64,000 nucleotides of DNA. It comes from Gammaproteobacteria bacterium 45_16_T64 (GTDB taxonomy: Bacteria; Pseudomonadota; Gammaproteobacteria; Pseudomonadales; Ketobacteraceae). Below are positions 50,828-59,363 of the stretch, piece by piece; positions within the stretch are counted from its first letter, which is position 1, and every line of letters begins with the position of its first letter. A program made the translations under genes and the position numbers. Where the stretch lies: contig MABD01000009.1 of NCBI GenBank assembly GCA_002162955.1, forward strand, positions 356,428-420,427. The letters run 5' to 3'. The notes under the pieces were generated by a model that was not told the DNA's origin, did not search any database, and was given only the letters and a program-made list of their open reading frames with translations.

Positions 50828-51846
50828 TGAGTCAGCAAGCTTACGATTTTGACGTTACCGTACTGGCAACCTACCTCGAGAAAAATATCGAAGGGTTTGA
50901 GGGGCCACTAACAGCAAAAAAATTCGAAGGTGGACAATCTAACCCTACCTTCTTAATTGCCACCAAAAAACAGAACTACGTTTTACGTCGAAAGCCACCC
51001 GGCAAACTTCTTAAATCAGCGCACGCTGTTGACCGGGAGTTTCGGGTGATGTCAGCCCTTGCCGACACCAATGTGCCAGTTGCGAAAATGTACCACTTGT
51101 GCGAAGACGATAGCGTAATAGGTAGTATGTTTTATGTAATGGAATTCATTGACGGTACCGTTCGTTGGGACCCTGCATTACCAGAGATTAGCAACGAAGA
51201 AAGAAGCGCAATTTACTCCGAGATGAACCGCGTACTTGCGGCACTACATTCCGTCGACATAACCTCAGTTGGCCTGGATAATTACGGAAAACCCGGTAAC
51301 TATTTCGAACGCCAAATCAGTCGCTGGTCTAGCCAATATCGCTCCGCAGAAACAGAAACCATTGAATCCATGGAAACACTTTACCAGTGGCTCCCCCAAA
51401 ACATGCCCGAAGATGATGGCAGAGTAAGCCTGGTACATGGAGATTTTCGACTGGACAACATGATGTTCTCGCATGACCGAGCCAACGTTTTGGCATTAGT
51501 TGACTGGGAACTGTCGACTCTAGGGCACCCTTTTGCAGACCTTGCATACCAATGCATGCAGTTGCGCATGGAAAAAGACGGGATGATGCCAGGTCTAGCA
51601 GGAGTTGACCGCACAAGCCTTGGCATCCCCTCAGAAGAGGCATATGTTGCTGAGTATTGTGAACGAATGGGGCTTAACTCCATCCCAAATTGGAACTTCT
51701 ATTTGGCTTTCAGCTTCTTTCGATTTGCCTCCATTTTACAAGGCGTAAAAAAACGTGCCTTGAATGGCAATGCATCAAACGAAAAAGCACTCAGCGTTGG
51801 CAACTTTGTTAAACCGCTAGCAGACCTAGCCGTCTCTCTGCTGTAG
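50827..51846 (+). CDS. APH-fold kinase, ACAD10/11 N-terminal type
   Basis: A 339-residue aminoglycoside-phosphotransferase-fold kinase. Visible elements are the N-lobe glycine loop KKFEGGQSNPTFLI with lysine-bearing strand NYVLRRKPPGKLL, the catalytic loop HGDFRLDN at 204-211 (Asp206, Asn211) and the metal-binding Asp226 (LVDWELSTLGHPFADLA). The PPGKLLKSAHAVDREFRV stretch is typical of the ACAD10/ACAD11 kinase module and its bacterial relatives rather than of antibiotic-resistance enzymes. Known relatives phosphorylate the 4-hydroxyl of hydroxyacyl-CoAs. Being translationally coupled to the dehydrogenase, it likely works in the same step. I would not annotate it as aminoglycoside resistance. 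Confidence 0.88.
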   Translation: MSQQAYDFDVTVLATYLEKNIEGFEGPLTAKKFEGGQSNPTFLIATKKQNYVLRRKPPGKLLKSAHAVDREFRVMSALADTNVPVAKMYHLCEDDSVIGSMFYVMEFIDGTVRWDPALPEISNEERSAIYSEMNRVLAALHSVDITSVGLDNYGKPGNYFERQISRWSSQYRSAETETIESMETLYQWLPQNMPEDDGRVSLVHGDFRLDNMMFSHDRANVLALVDWELSTLGHPFADLAYQCMQLRMEKDGMMPGLAGVDRTSLGIPSEEAYVAEYCERMGLNSIPNWNFYLAFSFFRFASILQGVKKRALNGNASNEKALSVGNFVKPLADLAVSLL

Positions 51847-51852
51847 TAATAC

Positions 51853-51886
51853 AATCTCACTCATATCAAGCGATATGAGTGAGATT
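51853..51886. terminator. Bidirectional terminator between kinase and dioxygenase genes
   Basis: A perfect 15-bp stem (51853-51867 and 51872-51886) with a 4-base loop AAGC lies in the 74-base gap between two convergent genes, with A/T at both feet (AAT...ATTT). It can fold identically from either strand. Confidence 0.75.
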
Positions 51887-51920
51887 TACATTGATGCAAC
51901 CACTCTTACAACGTTATTAA

Positions 51921-54680
51921 TTAACGATCTTCATATCGCTGATGTTTAAAGAACACGCCAGAATCTCCAAATGCTGACGCGGTAAAGGCGGAATCTAATC
52001 GTATCTCCCCTATTTTTTCTGCGCTACTACGTCGCTCGTTTGCATATCTAGAATTAAGCCAATTAAATATCGAGTACTTAATTTTCTTGGTCGTAGCATA
52101 TACATCATAGATCTTAGTGCCAGAGGGAATAGAAATTAAATCCTCTCTAAAGTCATGAGCAGACGTTGCAAACTCCCCTGTTACACCCTCACTGGGTACA
52201 AAGTAAATTTGAGTCGGTGCTTTTGCCGATGCAACAACATCACCTGACTGCTTCACTTCGGACATGGAGTTCACCATCAGCCGCGTTGGCTTGCTTGTCA
52301 CTGCAGAAAATATTGCACTTGTTCCCAGTGTTTCGTTTAATTCTGGAGAAACGTATTGCGACATTTCATTCGCAAAGAAGTCATAGTTATCACCCTGCCC
52401 TGATAACGTATATAACGCCGAAACATTTTGGGATGGCTTGCCGTCAACAAACAACTTCCAGGCCAAACCTGGTGCAAAGCCGCGATCGTCAGGACTACCC
52501 GTCACGGACAACCGAAGTAGACCACAACCAGCCCCTTCAAACATCCCTGTATAGGGGCTACCTTCTTCTGCAACAAAATCAACTTTCGCCATCACACCAT
52601 GAGCGTGTAGAGGTTTAGTATAACCTGGGGGAGTAACATCCTTCTCATCGTTAACTTTGTCCCACAAGACTCGACTAATTAATCCCAGCACATCGATTTT
52701 TTCGAGTGAGGGAAGTTCATCTACTGCAAATTCAGTACGCATGGCCCCATTTACCCACAAGTGCTGCTCCTTCTCACAACCCGCCCACGAGTCGTAATCA
52801 TCAGGCATATTCAACCCCCATGGTTTAAACGCATTATCCACGCCGACTAAACTACCCGCCAACGAGGGGTTGTGCCGACGAATAACATCGACCATGGTAT
52901 TATTCTCCACCCAATCAATACCTTCTGCGGTGTACACCTCGTCAGTATAATCCGTTGTGTAGAATCGATCAGTAATAAGTCGGCGCGATGCGTTCATGAT
53001 AAATATTTGAAACGCAGTTTCACCAAACGCAAACCCTTCGGGACGTACTGTCTCTGCAAGCTGTCCCACCAAGGCATCAATTTTTTCTACATCGTTATCA
53101 TAGAGTCGCTTTAACTCTGCAAGTAGAACTGCGTCAGCCGTCAGATCTTCAAAAGCATTAATAGGATTCAAACCAATTTGCCGACGAAATTCGTTGTAGC
53201 GAGGCACGCCACGCTCACGATCACGAACAATATCGATTGTCGCCAAATCAATATCGCCAACCAAGGGAACAGACAGATTGCGTAGAAATTGCGGATAATT
53301 TTTTAACGTCAATGAACCTGGATGCGTAATACCAAAAGAATACCATAAACGATCAGCACCCTCGCTCGCCATAACATCCTCAGCATCGCCCTCTGTGGTA
53401 TCTTCTATCGCGATAGAATCAGAAAGCATATTTGCACCAATATCGTACACTTCGATATTATCGCGAAGTAGAGGATGCATCCGATAAACAGACACAAACT
53501 CTTCTGTCAGCGAATACGCAGTTCCCGCATTATCCGGCTCTCTCGATCCAACAAGACCACCCAAGGCGTGCTCAATAAACGCGGCATCATCCAGTTTATC
53601 TTTGAACTCAGGGCTAAAACCAAGAACCCGCTTAACAAATGAATCTGTCTTATCTAAATCTTCTGCCAGATTCTCAGCCAACGCTTGAATCTGATCCCTC
53701 CCCTCTCGATCACCTAACAGCCCCCACCAATTTGCATACATCGCTTTTTCGGTAACCGGGTTCGCAATAATAGCAGGTGTCCATTCAACCGTATGAATCT
53801 TCGCCATAAGTGCTGCGTTAATAAGTCGAGCCTTATCAAACAACCACTGATCAGATTGATTAGGATAGTTATTTACTAGCATATCAGCTATAGCGTTATG
53901 TTCATTGACAAAAACATTATGCAACATGCTTAGCCCAACCCACCAATTTTCATTAAAACCAGTAATGGGCACACCACTCATGAACTCCGTAGGTAGCGTA
54001 TTATTATCGTTTAATTTTAACCTTCCGCCGTCAAAGGAACGAATGCTATCCGACGTTTCTTTATTACTCCCATATATCTGTGATCCGTCCCACCAGTGAG
54101 TATTAGCATTACGGTAACTTACAGGGTAACCGTCCTCATCCGCAGTTCTCGTTGAGTCACTCTGCGTTCGTCGAATCTCCAACGTACCACTTCCCAACTC
54201 ATCTCCGGCAGGCAAAGGAACAACAATAGGATTCTCAGCATCATTTTCACCGTGACTTACCCAATCGTGCACCATGAATTGAATCCACGATGCTGCGATA
54301 AAGTTAACACTTGTCGCTGGCTTAAATTCATCACGCCCCATTAAAGAATTACTGACATCTCGGGGATTCGGGGAAAGTAGAGTATCATCTTCTGTCTCTT
54401 GAAATCCCGATTGAAATTCAACGTTGCGACCAAACCGACGAAACACAGAACCCTCAGCCGGATTATCCAAAATATTACAAGTACCGTCCTCCATCCTCGC
54501 TGTCAAACTGCGTTCATCACACACAATCTGGGTATTATATTCGTCATATTTTTCGAAATCGAAAAGATTGTTTTCGAATAGACTCTCTCTTTCTGAAGCC
54601 AAAACAAGCAAACCGGCAACAACCCCCAAACTCCCAAACTTAGTTAGCGCGGGCCATGTCACCCAAACAGAATTAGCCAT
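51921..54680 (-). CDS. Fatty-acid alpha-dioxygenase-like heme peroxidase with catalase-like C-terminal domain
   Basis: A 919-residue protein. Residues about 85-620 form an animal-type heme peroxidase domain closest, by pattern, to plant alpha-dioxygenases. SWIQFMVHDW at 131-140 holds Gln134 and distal His138, THWWDGSQIYGSN is at 194-206, and LTEEFVSVYRMHPLL at 391-405 holds Tyr399 and proximal His402. The Gln/His spacing of four and Tyr/His spacing of three equal Gln203/His207 and Tyr385/His388 of cyclooxygenase, so a tyrosyl-radical fatty-acid oxygenase is likely. Residues about 687-919 look catalase-like: LHAHG at 691-695, LRLSV at 722-726, DDRGFAPGLAWKLFVDG at 731-747. I see no catalase proximal Tyr motif there. 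A hydrophobic N-terminal segment (14-28) may anchor or export it. Alternative: a plain peroxidase. Confidence 0.8.
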   Translation of the reverse strand: MANSVWVTWPALTKFGSLGVVAGLLVLASERESLFENNLFDFEKYDEYNTQIVCDERSLTARMEDGTCNILDNPAEGSVFRRFGRNVEFQSGFQETEDDTLLSPNPRDVSNSLMGRDEFKPATSVNFIAASWIQFMVHDWVSHGENDAENPIVVPLPAGDELGSGTLEIRRTQSDSTRTADEDGYPVSYRNANTHWWDGSQIYGSNKETSDSIRSFDGGRLKLNDNNTLPTEFMSGVPITGFNENWWVGLSMLHNVFVNEHNAIADMLVNNYPNQSDQWLFDKARLINAALMAKIHTVEWTPAIIANPVTEKAMYANWWGLLGDREGRDQIQALAENLAEDLDKTDSFVKRVLGFSPEFKDKLDDAAFIEHALGGLVGSREPDNAGTAYSLTEEFVSVYRMHPLLRDNIEVYDIGANMLSDSIAIEDTTEGDAEDVMASEGADRLWYSFGITHPGSLTLKNYPQFLRNLSVPLVGDIDLATIDIVRDRERGVPRYNEFRRQIGLNPINAFEDLTADAVLLAELKRLYDNDVEKIDALVGQLAETVRPEGFAFGETAFQIFIMNASRRLITDRFYTTDYTDEVYTAEGIDWVENNTMVDVIRRHNPSLAGSLVGVDNAFKPWGLNMPDDYDSWAGCEKEQHLWVNGAMRTEFAVDELPSLEKIDVLGLISRVLWDKVNDEKDVTPPGYTKPLHAHGVMAKVDFVAEEGSPYTGMFEGAGCGLLRLSVTGSPDDRGFAPGLAWKLFVDGKPSQNVSALYTLSGQGDNYDFFANEMSQYVSPELNETLGTSAIFSAVTSKPTRLMVNSMSEVKQSGDVVASAKAPTQIYFVPSEGVTGEFATSAHDFREDLISIPSGTKIYDVYATTKKIKYSIFNWLNSRYANERRSSAEKIGEIRLDSAFTASAFGDSGVFFKHQRYEDR

Positions 54681-55118
54681 AATAGCTACCCTCTCTTTTT
54701 ATATTTATATGGATTTTTATTACGACGTAAGAATATGGCCAAACTAATCTAAAGCCTACCCTCCCAAGGAGGGGGAATTGCTTACCCGCAATAAAAAGCT
54801 ATCGATTCTTAGTTACTGTTCGTTACGATAAACTTGCAACACGCCAGCATTACGATCCTTAACAAAAAAAACCGAAACGATTCACATTTTATGTATTCAA
54901 CAGTTTTCATTTATTATTTAATAAGACAGAGTACTGGCGCAACGAAACGCACACAGAGAAAAGGAATAACGACATAATGAGAATTGTGTAAACACTCGCC
55001 ACAAACTCCCTAGAAAGATCCAAAAACATAATAACAAGAATCACTAGGGATACTGATCTAATACGGAAATTAGAACTGTCCTTTTATACAACCTTAGATC
55101 GGAATTTTGGAGCGCAGA
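54681..55118. other. Divergent intergenic region dioxygenase / MalT-type regulator
   Basis: This 438-base, AT-rich region separates two divergent genes and should contain both promoters and regulator sites. The clearest element is a G/C palindrome CCCTCC-CAA-GGAGGG at 54759-54773, about 80 bases before the dioxygenase start, standing out from its AT-rich surroundings. No gene, RNA or good consensus promoter is evident. Confidence 0.45.
54759..54773. promoter_or_regulatory. G/C-rich palindrome, candidate operator
   Basis: CCCTCC at 54759-54764 and GGAGGG at 54768-54773 with a 3-base centre. The arm GGAGGGGGA is loosely reminiscent of the G-rich MalT box, and a MalT-type regulator is encoded next door, but one copy is weak evidence. 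Confidence 0.3.
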
Positions 55119-57764
55119 ATGTTTAGCCCCGTTACTCGACCCCATCTCCTTACATTAATGAGTCGCTGTCGATCCGTCCCTCTTACGCTATTAATAGCTC
55201 CGGCGGGATCGGGAAAATCAGTTCTACTTAATCAATGGCAAGAAAGTCAATTTGATTCTCGAATAGTACGTCTCAACATAGAAGTAAGAGATCAAAATCC
55301 AACGGTATTTTTTAGGCGGTTCTTAGATACTATAAAAATACAAACATCATTCTTTGACATAACCGCTCTACATATATTCAATCAACAACATGAACTTTCA
55401 GCAAGCTCAATCTCCGACGCTTTGATGCTAGCACTGGATACGATTGATGATGAATTGGTCATCGTATTTGACGATTTTCAATTTGCAAATTCGCCCATCG
55501 TATATCAAGTAATGTCGTCGTTAATTGACCAGCTCCCTGACCATATTCACATCATAATTTCAACACGCCACTATCCAGAATTTTCACTCAGCCGACTACG
55601 GTTTGGCGACGCTCTCTTAGTCATAAATAGTACAGATCTAAAAATTGACAAGACAGAGCTCTGTCGCATGCTCGAAAACTCAGGTGCCCCAGAGCTATCG
55701 GATGACTATTTACATAGCGTTCTATCCATCACCGAAGGTTGGGCCGTTGGCGTCAGAATGGCACTCATTGCCTACATCCGATCTGGTAAAACCGCATTAG
55801 ATGATTTCACCGGAAACATACCAGAAATGATGGACTATTTTGGATATGTAGTACTCGAAGAGTTCCCAGAAGAAATACAAAACATTCTAGTAAGAAACTC
55901 GGTATTTGACATATTCGATTCGGCTCTTTGGAGCGAAGTACTCATACCTGACAGAAAAATAACAAACGGCTCACCAATTAACCGAACAGCATATAATTTA
56001 TTCGAAAAAATAGTATCGCAAGGATTGTTCATTGTTCCTTGCTCAGAGAACCCAGGGTTCTTTCGCTACAATGGATTGCTTCGAGACTTTCTATCCGTGA
56101 GACTGACATCTCTCGAAAACAACGCCAACATTCGTGAATTACACAAACTCGCATCCCACGCCTGGATCAAAAGAAATCGTACGGAGCAAGCGATCACCCA
56201 CGCAAAACAATCAGGCGACAACGAATTCTATATGAAGACGCTATCTATCGCCTGCGAAAAATGGATGGAACAAGGCTACGCATCAAAAGTCTTCGAATAC
56301 CTTTCTGACCTCACCGACGAAGAGCTTTTTTCTAATCAATCGTTAATTGAATCTATGGTATTTTCCTTAGTGCTTTCTCGGCGATTTCACCAAGCGCAAT
56401 ATTATTTAGACGTGCTAGCGGATATAAGTTCTCCATCCACAATCAAAACTGTTCTATCTCCCTTTCTCGAATTCCTATCCTCCTGCCTACATTTTTTCTT
56501 AGGTGACAGCGATTCGAAATTAATAAAAAAAATATATTGGAACTCATCTTTTTCCAGCCAGCCTAATATTCGAGCCATATCACTTGTCATTGTTGCATAT
56601 CACCAACTACAGCGTGGATGGATTGAACAATCAGTTTCAACCGCCGCCCAAGCAAAGACTGTACTATCTCACTTAGGACTAACCTATTTTTCGAGCTACG
56701 CAGACCTTATTATAGCCCTCTGCGATCGATATATGGGAAGGGGAATCTCTGCGGTAGATACGCTTCACAGCATCTACCAAACAATCAAGGATGACACTGA
56801 AGCTCCCTTATGGGTCAATATAGCAACAGGAATGGCCGTTGCACATTACGAACAAAACCAGCTTGAAGCAGCACATAAGATGTGTGAACAATTACTGCCT
56901 AAGATCAGCCATGCCTGTGCCACCGAAGTGGTTTCGACAGTATACCTCCTTCTTTCTCGACTATTACATATAAAGGAACCCAACCGAGATCCAGCAAGGC
57001 TACTGACAAAACTGGATCGAATTCTTATCCTAGGAAACTACCCGAGATATCGCAGCCAAATAGCACAAGAGTTTATGCGCCAGAGTTTAATCGAAGGGTC
57101 CCATCATTCAGCGCTGCAAATTTCTCACAACTACGATCTCATCGAACTATATGAACAAGGCTATTGGCAAGACAACACCTCTTACAATGAGACCAGAGAA
57201 CGTTTTGGTTTAGCCATAAGCTATTTATTCCAATTACAGGGAAAGTTTGATCTTGCTGATAATCTATTGTCCGAACTGCATCGTGTTGCCATCGCACACA
57301 AAGTTAGAGCAAGAGCATTGATAGCACAGTGCAATCGCATTGTTATCGATTTCCGGAGAGGCAATAGTGAAACAGCCGTAAGCTCATTAAAGCACCAAAT
57401 AGATATTTATGGCCTTGAGTTTTTTTGCCGCTCGGTGTTTGACGAAGCACCACGATTAGAAGATGTTTTTGCACATGCCAGCGATATCAAAATCTTCACC
57501 CCTCCGCAAATATTTACATCAATCTTTAGTGATCTTTTTTCCCTTCCTCAAGAAGCTGAAAGCTCACAGCTCCTGGTCAATCAATTAACCAAAAAGGAAC
57601 GGCAAATCTACGACCTCTTGGTATCAGGCTTGAGCAACTCAAAAATAAGCGAGCAACTCGGCATAGCCCTATCAACCACTAAATGGCACTTGAAGAACAT
57701 CTATTCAAAACTCGGCGTAGCCAACAGAACCAGTGCGATAGTTATAGCTCGCAAAGTAATATAA
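55119..57764 (+). CDS. MalT-type (LAL/STAND) LuxR-family transcriptional regulator
   Basis: An 881-residue ATP-dependent activator. It opens with a STAND NTPase module: Walker A APAGSGKS at 27-34 and Walker B ELVIVFDDFQF near 110. A long helical TPR-like sensor region follows (about 330-800), and the C-terminal LuxR helix-turn-helix is at about 823-881 (LTKKERQIYDLLVSGLSN, then STTKWHLKNIYSKLGVANR). In this class ligand and ATP binding drive oligomerisation on DNA. I use the ATG at 55119 because GGAG lies six bases upstream; a TTG at 55107 would overlap that site. It is divergent from the dioxygenase gene and ends before a 40-base palindrome. Ligand and targets unknown. Confidence 0.9.
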   Translation: MFSPVTRPHLLTLMSRCRSVPLTLLIAPAGSGKSVLLNQWQESQFDSRIVRLNIEVRDQNPTVFFRRFLDTIKIQTSFFDITALHIFNQQHELSASSISDALMLALDTIDDELVIVFDDFQFANSPIVYQVMSSLIDQLPDHIHIIISTRHYPEFSLSRLRFGDALLVINSTDLKIDKTELCRMLENSGAPELSDDYLHSVLSITEGWAVGVRMALIAYIRSGKTALDDFTGNIPEMMDYFGYVVLEEFPEEIQNILVRNSVFDIFDSALWSEVLIPDRKITNGSPINRTAYNLFEKIVSQGLFIVPCSENPGFFRYNGLLRDFLSVRLTSLENNANIRELHKLASHAWIKRNRTEQAITHAKQSGDNEFYMKTLSIACEKWMEQGYASKVFEYLSDLTDEELFSNQSLIESMVFSLVLSRRFHQAQYYLDVLADISSPSTIKTVLSPFLEFLSSCLHFFLGDSDSKLIKKIYWNSSFSSQPNIRAISLVIVAYHQLQRGWIEQSVSTAAQAKTVLSHLGLTYFSSYADLIIALCDRYMGRGISAVDTLHSIYQTIKDDTEAPLWVNIATGMAVAHYEQNQLEAAHKMCEQLLPKISHACATEVVSTVYLLLSRLLHIKEPNRDPARLLTKLDRILILGNYPRYRSQIAQEFMRQSLIEGSHHSALQISHNYDLIELYEQGYWQDNTSYNETRERFGLAISYLFQLQGKFDLADNLLSELHRVAIAHKVRARALIAQCNRIVIDFRRGNSETAVSSLKHQIDIYGLEFFCRSVFDEAPRLEDVFAHASDIKIFTPPQIFTSIFSDLFSLPQEAESSQLLVNQLTKKERQIYDLLVSGLSNSKISEQLGIALSTTKWHLKNIYSKLGVANRTSAIVIARKVI

Positions 57765-57897
57765 AAAACCGATGACAACATAAATTAGGTTAGCCTCCGC
57801 GTCAAAAAATCAGCAGACCTTCCCTCCCGTATGTTTGGTGGCCTATATTGATCAATAATGTGGAGATCATCATTGTTGCCAAACACACGTAGGCGAG

Positions 57898-57937
57898 CCA
57901 ATAAAAAAGGCCTCCATATGGAGGCCTTTTTTATTGG
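57898..57937. terminator. 40-base perfect palindromic terminator
   Basis: The 40 bases are a perfect inverted repeat: a GGCCTCCAT / ATGGAGGCC core flanked by six A on one side and six T on the other, then TTGG. Folded on either strand it gives a GC stem followed by a U-run, so it ends the rightward regulator transcript and the leftward small gene at 57956. Confidence 0.85.
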
Positions 57938-57955
57938 AATAGGTTATAACAACAG

Positions 57956-58201
57956 TCAGCCAGCCGCTTGCCCAGCAAACTCCTGTGACTGCTCTAATAT
58001 TTGCGCCAACAAGACTTGGCGATCTTTGATCATTACCTTATAGGTTTCGATCGTCGATTCTCGTACAGGATCAACAGGCATCCGCCCTACCCGAGAAAGC
58101 TGCTCCTCTATACGTGCAATATCACGGCGCACCAAGGTCTCTAGCTTATCTAGGCTATATTGCGAAGCAATCGGCTTTTTAGTATCCATAATAGAATGCA
58201 T
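57956..58201 (-). CDS. Small hypothetical protein, helical
   Basis: An 81-residue cytoplasmic protein I cannot assign. It starts at an ATG six bases after AGGA; an ATG four codons later is also possible. The sequence is charged and helical (LDKLETLVRRDIARIEEQLS, then IETYKVMIKDRQVLLAQILE), consistent with a two-helix coiled coil, with no signal peptide or cysteines. It reads toward the palindromic terminator and lies 162 bases downstream of the DUF1820 gene on the same strand, so the two may be co-transcribed. Confidence 0.7.
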   Translation of the reverse strand: MHSIMDTKKPIASQYSLDKLETLVRRDIARIEEQLSRVGRMPVDPVRESTIETYKVMIKDRQVLLAQILEQSQEFAGQAAG

Positions 58202-58363
58202 CCAACTTCCTTTTTATACCCAAATTAACTGTATGACCAAAACCAACACTGACTAGGCCATAAGGCGTAGTAACAGTGTTGTCGCAGAACGCCATTTGAT
58301 CAAGATAATCCGGTTGAACGAAGTAAATTGATCGATAAACGGTCTATGCTGTGCATATAATAA

Positions 58364-58702
58364 TCAATCTTTAGTCGGATTCCTACCAGGACCGTAATTA
58401 AATCCAGGAAATGATGCGACATTCCCACCTTTAATGTCAGTTACCTTTCCAACACCCTCTTTTTCCACTTCATCAATGCGAATGATCGCATGCATCGGAA
58501 TATAAGTTCGCTTAACATCGCTGAATTGCGTCTTCAAGCGCTCTTCTGACGGATCAACCACCATTTGTGACCGCTCACCAAACACGAATTCCTCTACTTC
58601 TATAAAACCATACATTTCGCTTTGAAAAATCTGTCGCGCGTAGATTTCAAAGACTTCGTTTTGATTTAGGAAAATCACGCGAAAAACCGGCGCTTCACTC
58701 AT
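58364..58702 (-). CDS. DUF1820 family protein
   Basis: A 112-residue protein matching the DUF1820 family of gammaproteobacteria. The family core is clear: VFRVIFLNQNEVFEIYARQI, GFIEVEEFVFGERSQMVVDP and the SEERLKTQF...IPMHAIIRIDEVEKEGVGK segment. No enzymatic motif is visible, and no function is established for the family. It is probably cytoplasmic and lies upstream of the 81-residue gene, facing away from the cox operon across a 660-base gap. Confidence 0.88.
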   Translation of the reverse strand: MSEAPVFRVIFLNQNEVFEIYARQIFQSEMYGFIEVEEFVFGERSQMVVDPSEERLKTQFSDVKRTYIPMHAIIRIDEVEKEGVGKVTDIKGGNVASFPGFNYGPGRNPTKD

Positions 58703-59363
58703 AACTACTTACTACCTCAATGAACCCAACATAGGCTTATCATCAATAGGGTTAACAATCTAGAACCGGTATTATAAACCGAAACACCCCCTCCAAAGAA
58801 AACTCTTTGACGACAATTTCGCATTGACAAAAGTTAATTAGGGGTCGAACTCGTCCCAATATCAAAAAAGCCGCTAAAACATTAAATCTAAACAAGTTTA
58901 GGCTTGCATAAAGCCCCCACAACGGTAAATAATTGCGGCCGTGGAAATTGGGGCATGATCAAAAATGATTCAACTTCTTGACAATAAGAGAGACTGAAGC
59001 TTCTGGGTGATTATTTAGCCCGGGTTTCATTAATAATAACCAATTGCAATTGACCGTAACCAAGTTCTGTTTTTGACCAATAGGTCTAACTAAACCAACT
59101 TGGGCCGCTTAAATTATTTAGGCACGGTATTACAATGTATTCGGCTTCATTTGTAGGAAGCCAGTTTGATATTACCAACTAGATTGTTTAACGAAGCCTT
59201 TGAGCTTAGATAGACATAAAGAGTTGAGATAGGAAAGATTACAGGGTCTGTTTCTGCGCGCCTGCCTGTCTGGTTAAAACCAGTCTGCACGCCAGTAGAT
59301 GACAGTATTTCACTGTGTCTTACACCTAACAGGATTTGGCGCATTATTGATAAGGATCAACGG
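58703..59363. other. Long gene-free region upstream of the cytochrome oxidase operon
   Basis: About 660 bases between divergent DUF1820 and coxB. TTGACA boxes occur at 58824-58829 and 58978-58983, but neither has a matching -10 at proper spacing. A TACAAT at 59131-59136 has only a weak -35. Small inverted repeats include GGCTT...AAGCC near 58903 and CTGGTT-AA-AACCAG near 59269. I see no protein gene or recognisable RNA; a regulatory leader for cox is likely. Confidence 0.45.

Noticed and set aside
50827..51846. Aminoglycoside resistance gene
   Set aside because: Kinase fold is shared, but the motif set and coupling to an ACAD10/11-type dehydrogenase point to acyl-CoA metabolism.
59108..59136. 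Sigma-54-like GGCACG upstream of coxB
   Set aside because: GGCACG is present at 59121 but no TTGC follows at the required spacing.
59147..59344. 65-codon minus-strand frame in the cox upstream region
   Set aside because: No start signals or recognisable features; region appears non-coding.
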